Shown: piece after piece, positions 23,401-25,382 of the stretch
How positions within the stretch are numbered: the stretch's first letter is position 1
Layout: every line of letters begins with the position of its first letter
Source: Silene noctiflora
Taxonomy: Eukaryota; Streptophyta; Magnoliopsida; Caryophyllales; Caryophyllaceae
Length of the DNA stretch: 25,382 bases
Direction: 5' to 3'
Assembly (NCBI GenBank): GCA_009801015.1
Contig: VHZZ01008563.1
Coordinates: forward strand, 39,846 to 65,227
The notes under the pieces: generated by a model
The model's input: only the letters and a program-made list of their open reading frames with translations
What the model was told of the DNA's origin: nothing
Database searches by the model: none
Program-made: the position numbers and the translations under genes

Positions 23401-23669
23401 TACAGGGACACATAAGGAGATCAATCATATAAGTAATAAGCACAAATAGATGAAACATCAAATCCTCAGGACCTGTCAGTACAAGCAAAATAACGCTAAT
23501 GAAGCAAATACTCCGTATAAAATTACAATGAAGTATAGCATACCCGATGTAAGGTTTCAACAGATGACTCATGACCATGTGGCATAACATCTTGTGCTGA
23601 ATGTTGTTCAAAGTACTCTTCGTCATCTTCAGGCAACGGTGAGGCATTCAAGTCCATCACACTACTCAT
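8136..23669 (-). CDS. Bifunctional mRNA capping enzyme (RNA 5'-triphosphatase / guanylyltransferase), 17 coding exons
   Basis: The enzyme removes the gamma-phosphate from nascent Pol II transcripts and then adds GMP to form the 5' cap in the nucleus. Coding exons in transcript order: 23669-23544, 21591-21456, 21251-21100, 20274-20191, 20101-20039, 19648-19520, 19422-19213, 18689-18570, 17404-17355, 14822-14660, 14337-14218, 12363-12253, 12164-12066, 10427-10338, 10235-10151, 8509-8376, 8282-8136. All junctions are GT-AG and in phase, giving 673 codons with the stop, close to plant homologues (about 650-690). The second Met (23657, MDLNASPLPEDD) is the start expected from the family and has the better context (G at -3 and +4); the first Met (23669, MSSV) is four codons upstream. 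Oddity: codon 74 is TAA (21498-21496), in a linker before the triphosphatase domain, while all other exons are open. The end of exon 19422-19213 is uncertain by 6 bases. Confidence 0.9.
8670..9337. mobile_element. Non-autonomous element with GGGATGGCA termini, in capping-gene intron 16
   Basis: Left GGGATGGCAATGGGTAGGG and right, reverse complemented, GGGATGGCAGTGG are short terminal inverted repeats. Both ends carry degenerate CCATATCC / GGATCC-rich arrays in the same orientation (8698-8775 and 9207-9285) around an AT-rich centre. No transposase or target duplication is seen. The remainder of intron 16 (9338-10150) shows no gene that I recognise. Confidence 0.5.
10476..10857. mobile_element. 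hAT-like MITE in capping-gene intron 14
   Basis: The ends CTTAGTTTTAGAGACGC and, reverse complemented, CTTAGTTTAAAAACGCTC form inverted repeats. The flanks ATTGATGG and ATTGATAA agree at 6 of 8 bases, consistent with an old 8-base target duplication. Subterminal GAGGCG / AAGGCGCGCC motifs are typical of a repeat common in plant introns. Confidence 0.6.
11257..11353. repeat. Direct repeat of 19 bases
   Basis: CTAAACAGTGACCATATTA occurs perfectly at 11257-11275 and 11335-11353, in intron 14 just before the N gap at 11416-11423. Confidence 0.7.
11430..11760. other. GC-rich island in capping-gene intron 14, next to an assembly gap
   Basis: Composition changes sharply from AT-rich intron to G-rich on the plus strand. 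Both strands have open frames (11503-11724 plus, 11442-11702 minus), but neither has a domain I know. On the minus strand it contains CCCACCACGAGCCCTTGCC, close to CCCACCACGAACCCCTCCC in the island at 6825-7110, so the two may be related. Eight Ns lie at 11416-11423. Confidence 0.35.
12426..13461. repeat. Diverged direct repeats in capping-gene intron 12
   Basis: Segments 12426-12535 and 13284-13393 are similar along about 110 bases, from ATGCTCGCCYGAGC to CAACTTTCAAAGACTC. A second pair, 13226-13284 and 13403-13461 (CTAYTCAAACTCTAT...), shows a tandem duplication with a 177-base period. A short stretch of Rab intron 5 (near 4740-4770) resembles the CTTTCAAAGACTC part. No coding potential is seen. 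Confidence 0.55.
13461..14108. mobile_element. Non-autonomous DNA element with long imperfect TIRs, in intron 12
   Basis: The left end (GTGTTTGGTT ... AATCCTTATTA ... GGAAG ... GAAGGATCATAAGTAGGAG) pairs with the reverse complement of the right end (TGTTCTTGGTT ... AATCCTTGTTA ... GGAAG ... AAGGATCACAAATAGGGGAG) over about 110-130 bases. The centre has GTGTCCAAGTGTCAGAC-type degenerate repeats. Family not determined. Confidence 0.5.
15025..15961. mobile_element. Mutator-like non-autonomous element with about 140 bp TIRs, in intron 10
   Basis: Left arm 15025-15165 and right arm 15805-15961 pair as imperfect inverted repeats. GGGG..CTACAAGATAACCC, TTTTTTCAAA and AAGGTAACCCT at the left match the complement of the right end. 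Further in, TATGGTAACC..TACTCTAT and ATGACCCTTAACTTGTATTCCGT do so too. The TIR sequence is partly repeated at 15218-15252. The left flank is an A run, so the target duplication cannot be read. Confidence 0.6.
16142..16703 (-). mobile_element. Possible solo LTR (Copia-like), old; boundaries uncertain
   Basis: On the minus strand the segment begins TGTGGGGATAATC and has a TATAAATGG box followed by a T-rich, GAGAGA-containing leader, the look of a plant Copia LTR. No internal retrotransposon domains or second LTR are seen in the window, so it would be a solo LTR fossil. The identification rests on style of sequence, not on a match. Confidence 0.25.
17409..17443. repeat. Poly(A) run of 35, forming the polypyrimidine tract of capping-gene exon 10
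   Basis: On the minus strand this is 35 T in a row directly before the CAG acceptor of the exon starting at 17404. Other long A runs lie at 14999-15017 and 22369-22392. The rest of intron 9 (17444-18569) shows no gene or recognised element. Confidence 0.85.
19907..19922. repeat. Short (CT)n microsatellite in capping-gene intron 6
   Basis: About eight CT units. The surrounding intron (19649-20038) has no other feature. Confidence 0.7.
20676..21032. mobile_element. Stowaway-like MITE with a GC-rich centre, in capping-gene intron 4
   Basis: The ends CTCCATCTCATTTTTATTG and, reverse complemented, CTCCCTCACAATTTTAATG form about 38-base imperfect inverted repeats flanked by TA (20674-20675, 21033-21034). 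The centre (20755-20880) is strongly G-rich (GGGGCGGTAGGGGCGGTG), unusual for a Stowaway element. At 357 bp it is somewhat longer than most. Confidence 0.7.
22640..23290. repeat. Old tandem duplications in capping-gene intron 2
   Basis: The segment near 22893-23075 is repeated near 23093-23290 (CAACSTCAAGAARCAAAAG, then AAATCYTTGC, then TCAACAC at the end), a period of about 200 bases. A smaller pair at 22642-22700 and 22729-22778 shares GTTCATAGT and GAGGTWGAAAA. The rest of intron 2 (21592-23543) has a poly(A) run near 22380 and a degenerate GT-rich stretch near 23300-23345, but no gene. Confidence 0.5.
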
Positions 23670-24862
23670 TCAGCATGAACAAGGCAGACTATTTCGAATA
23701 TCTACAATCGTAAAACAAAAAAAATTAAAAAAAAAATCCAGGGAATAAAGCATTCACGCAATAATATCAACTATAAGGAAACCTCCGGTGAATATATAAG
23801 GACTAGATAACTGGATCACCCACTATTAGAATCTTCATCTTAGGCCAAACAAATGCTCTATATCCAACAAGTAAACCCAAAAAAAGGTAAATTCTGCAGA
23901 ATACACAAATTGCTCGATAGCATAATAGCAGGTACCAATAGCGTATTCAATAAGCTCTTACAAATTAAATAACAAACAGCAATTACCACCTCAATAAAAT
24001 CAATACAATAATAACAAATGTAAAGTAATAAATTGATGAGAAAAACACATTACAAAGAGCCAAATCTTCCAATAAAGCCACGTGACATAAGAACTTCAAA
24101 AATCAGCTCACGCCAACTTGCAAACCTCGTCGAAATTCAAAACCGTAACCCTATCTTAATAGATGCAGAGGGAAAAGAACCGTAAACTTAACACTAAATT
24201 GCCTAAACTCTCTAAAAATATCCCACGCGTTAATATCTTATAAAAACTCACAAAACCAACTTGCACAAACCCTCAATGTGAAACCCTGACTATATGAACT
24301 CAAAGCAAAAAACCGCCTATTTCATACTCCCTCCGTCCCGGTCATTTGTTGTCCTTTGGTTTTGGCACAAAGACCAAGGAAAGAGGAGGGAGCCAATTAG
24401 GAGATGACAAATGGACTAAATTGAATGTGAAAGACCAAATCACTCATCAAATGCAATCCTAAAATAGAAAGGACAACAATTCATTGAGACACCCAAAAAT
24501 GGAAAAGGACAACAAATGACCGGGACGGAGGGAGTACAATTCAGTGTGCCAAATCTCTCCGAAAAGCGACAACTTAACTAATCACATGTACAAACTTACA
24601 AACTGAACTTGTACTAAACCTCCCAAAACCCCTAACATCATTAATGCACTTCAATGTGCTGTTCATGGATTGCAAACCTTAATTACTATCGCCTCAATCC
24701 AACTATAACAACAATTCATCAAAATCAAAAGCAAAATAAAACGAAAAATTAAGAAATTTAACAAACAGAAATCAGCAACCAACAAAAAATGCGAAATAAA
24801 AAAGTAAGTTGAATTAGTATAGAATTAAATTAACTAACCAGAAGATTGAGGTGAAAGAGCAT
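23666..24862 (-). other. Spliced upstream ORF, 19 codons, overlapping the first capping-enzyme start codon
   Basis: The first ATG in the predicted leader is at 24862-24860. It reads 8 codons to the donor and 11 more after the splice (from 23701), then stops at TGA 23668-23666. That stop overlaps the first ATG of the main frame (23669) as ATGA. A second tiny upstream ORF (ATG at 23676, four codons, TAG at 23664-23662) overlaps the same place. Such ORFs usually reduce main-frame translation or force reinitiation, here plausibly at the MDLNAS ATG (23657). This depends on the intron model being right. Confidence 0.5.
24327..24534. mobile_element. Complete Stowaway MITE in capping-gene intron 1
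   Basis: A 208 bp element with a perfect 31-base terminal inverted repeat starting CTCCCTCCGTCCCGGTCATT (24327-24357 and 24504-24534), flanked by TA on both sides (24325-24326, 24535-24536). Perfect TIRs suggest a young insertion. It has no coding capacity and lies wholly within the intron between the 5' UTR exon and the first coding exon. Confidence 0.9.
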
Positions 24863-25000
24863 GAATTTGCGAAAATTAGGGTTTGAGAATATGGTCGGAG
24901 CTTTGATTAAGGGGGAAAAACGACGGCGACACGACGTCGTCTAGAAGGAGACGATAGACAAGGAAGCTGATGTTGCGGAAATTCTAGTAGCTTTGGGTGT
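24839..25000 (-). other. Non-coding first exon (5' UTR) of the capping enzyme gene; upstream edge approximate
   Basis: A donor reading CTTCTG/GTTAGT lies at 24839/24838, and an acceptor TGTAG lies at 23702 before the coding exon that starts at 23701, so a 1137-base intron separates 5' UTR from CDS. The exon contains an AAACCCTAA telo-box (24884-24876 on the minus strand), often seen near starts of plant translation and RNA-metabolism genes, and a 10-base palindrome ACGACGTCGT (about 24934-24943). The transcription start is not visible; 25000 is a guess. Confidence 0.5.
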
Positions 25001-25258
25001 GTGTGAGAAACGATGTGGACAACTGAGGGAACTTAAAATCATAGGACTATCTTAGCCCTTCATTTTCGATCGGACGGTCCGCAGCTTAGCTATCAGCATA
25101 GCATCACGACCCACCAAATTGGGAAGAGAGTTGTAGGGACAAGGTAGATAGATTCATTAAATGAGTTGTATATACATGGAAAAAAAAAATTCAAGCAATT
25201 ACAAAAAGTCTAGTTTTACAAACTATCTACCAATATTTAAATTTAAATTAAGATTAAG
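25001..25258 (-). promoter_or_regulatory. Promoter side of the capping enzyme gene
   Basis: Upstream of the predicted first exon there is a TATA-like TGTATATAC on the minus strand (near 25175) and a GC-rich CGGACGGTCCG palindrome (25073-25083). The choice of promoter is inferred from position. Confidence 0.35.
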
Positions 25259-25382
25259 GGCCTGCTTGGTACACATGTAATGAATGGGGAGGAGATATAT
25301 GTGGTGAAATAATTTCCCACCAAATTGATCCAAGGAGAGATTTTTCCCCTCACACAAGGTTTGGCATTTTAGGAAATAGTCT
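25259..25382. mobile_element. End of a hAT-like element, cut by the window edge
   Basis: GGGCCTGCTTGGTACAC at 25259 has the GGGCCTGTTTGG form typical of terminal repeats of small plant hAT elements. The other end lies outside the window, so neither TIR pairing nor a target duplication can be checked. Confidence 0.35.

Overview
The window looks like draft nuclear DNA from a flowering plant, probably a eudicot. The background is AT-rich, there are GT-AG introns and typical plant MITEs, and Ns lie at 23, 1875 and 11416-11423. I cannot name the species from the sequence. It holds two host genes in tail-to-tail orientation. I found no rRNA, tRNA, CRISPR array or prokaryotic feature.

Layout. (1) Positions 1-2364 are repeats: diverged tandem copies, three blocks of degenerate CCCGA repeat, and a Stowaway-type MITE split by a 1.4 kb insertion. 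(2) Positions 2755-5495 (+) carry a complete six-exon Rab GTPase gene of the plant RABC (Rab18-like) group, 208 residues with a C-terminal CCS prenylation motif. (3) Positions 5496-8135 lie between the genes. They contain a short hairpin and a 1.68 kb Mutator-like element with 68 bp terminal inverted repeats and a 10 bp target duplication (one mismatch), itself carrying two smaller MITE-like elements and a GC-rich island. (4) Positions 8136 to about 25000 (-) carry a bifunctional mRNA capping enzyme gene: one non-coding 5' exon plus 17 coding exons, 673 codons including the stop. The RNA triphosphatase domain is at the N end and the guanylyltransferase domain at the C end. Its introns hold most of the sequence and many small transposons. 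(5) Positions 25000-25382 are the capping-gene promoter side and the edge of another element.

The genes belong to unrelated pathways, membrane traffic (Rab) and capping of nascent Pol II transcripts, and I see no sign that they work together. The most notable points are an in-frame TAA at codon 74 of an otherwise intact capping-enzyme reading frame, a spliced upstream ORF whose stop overlaps the first start codon of that gene (ATGA), and the nested Mutator-like element. I see no convincing new biological system; the rest is ordinary plant gene and transposon structure.
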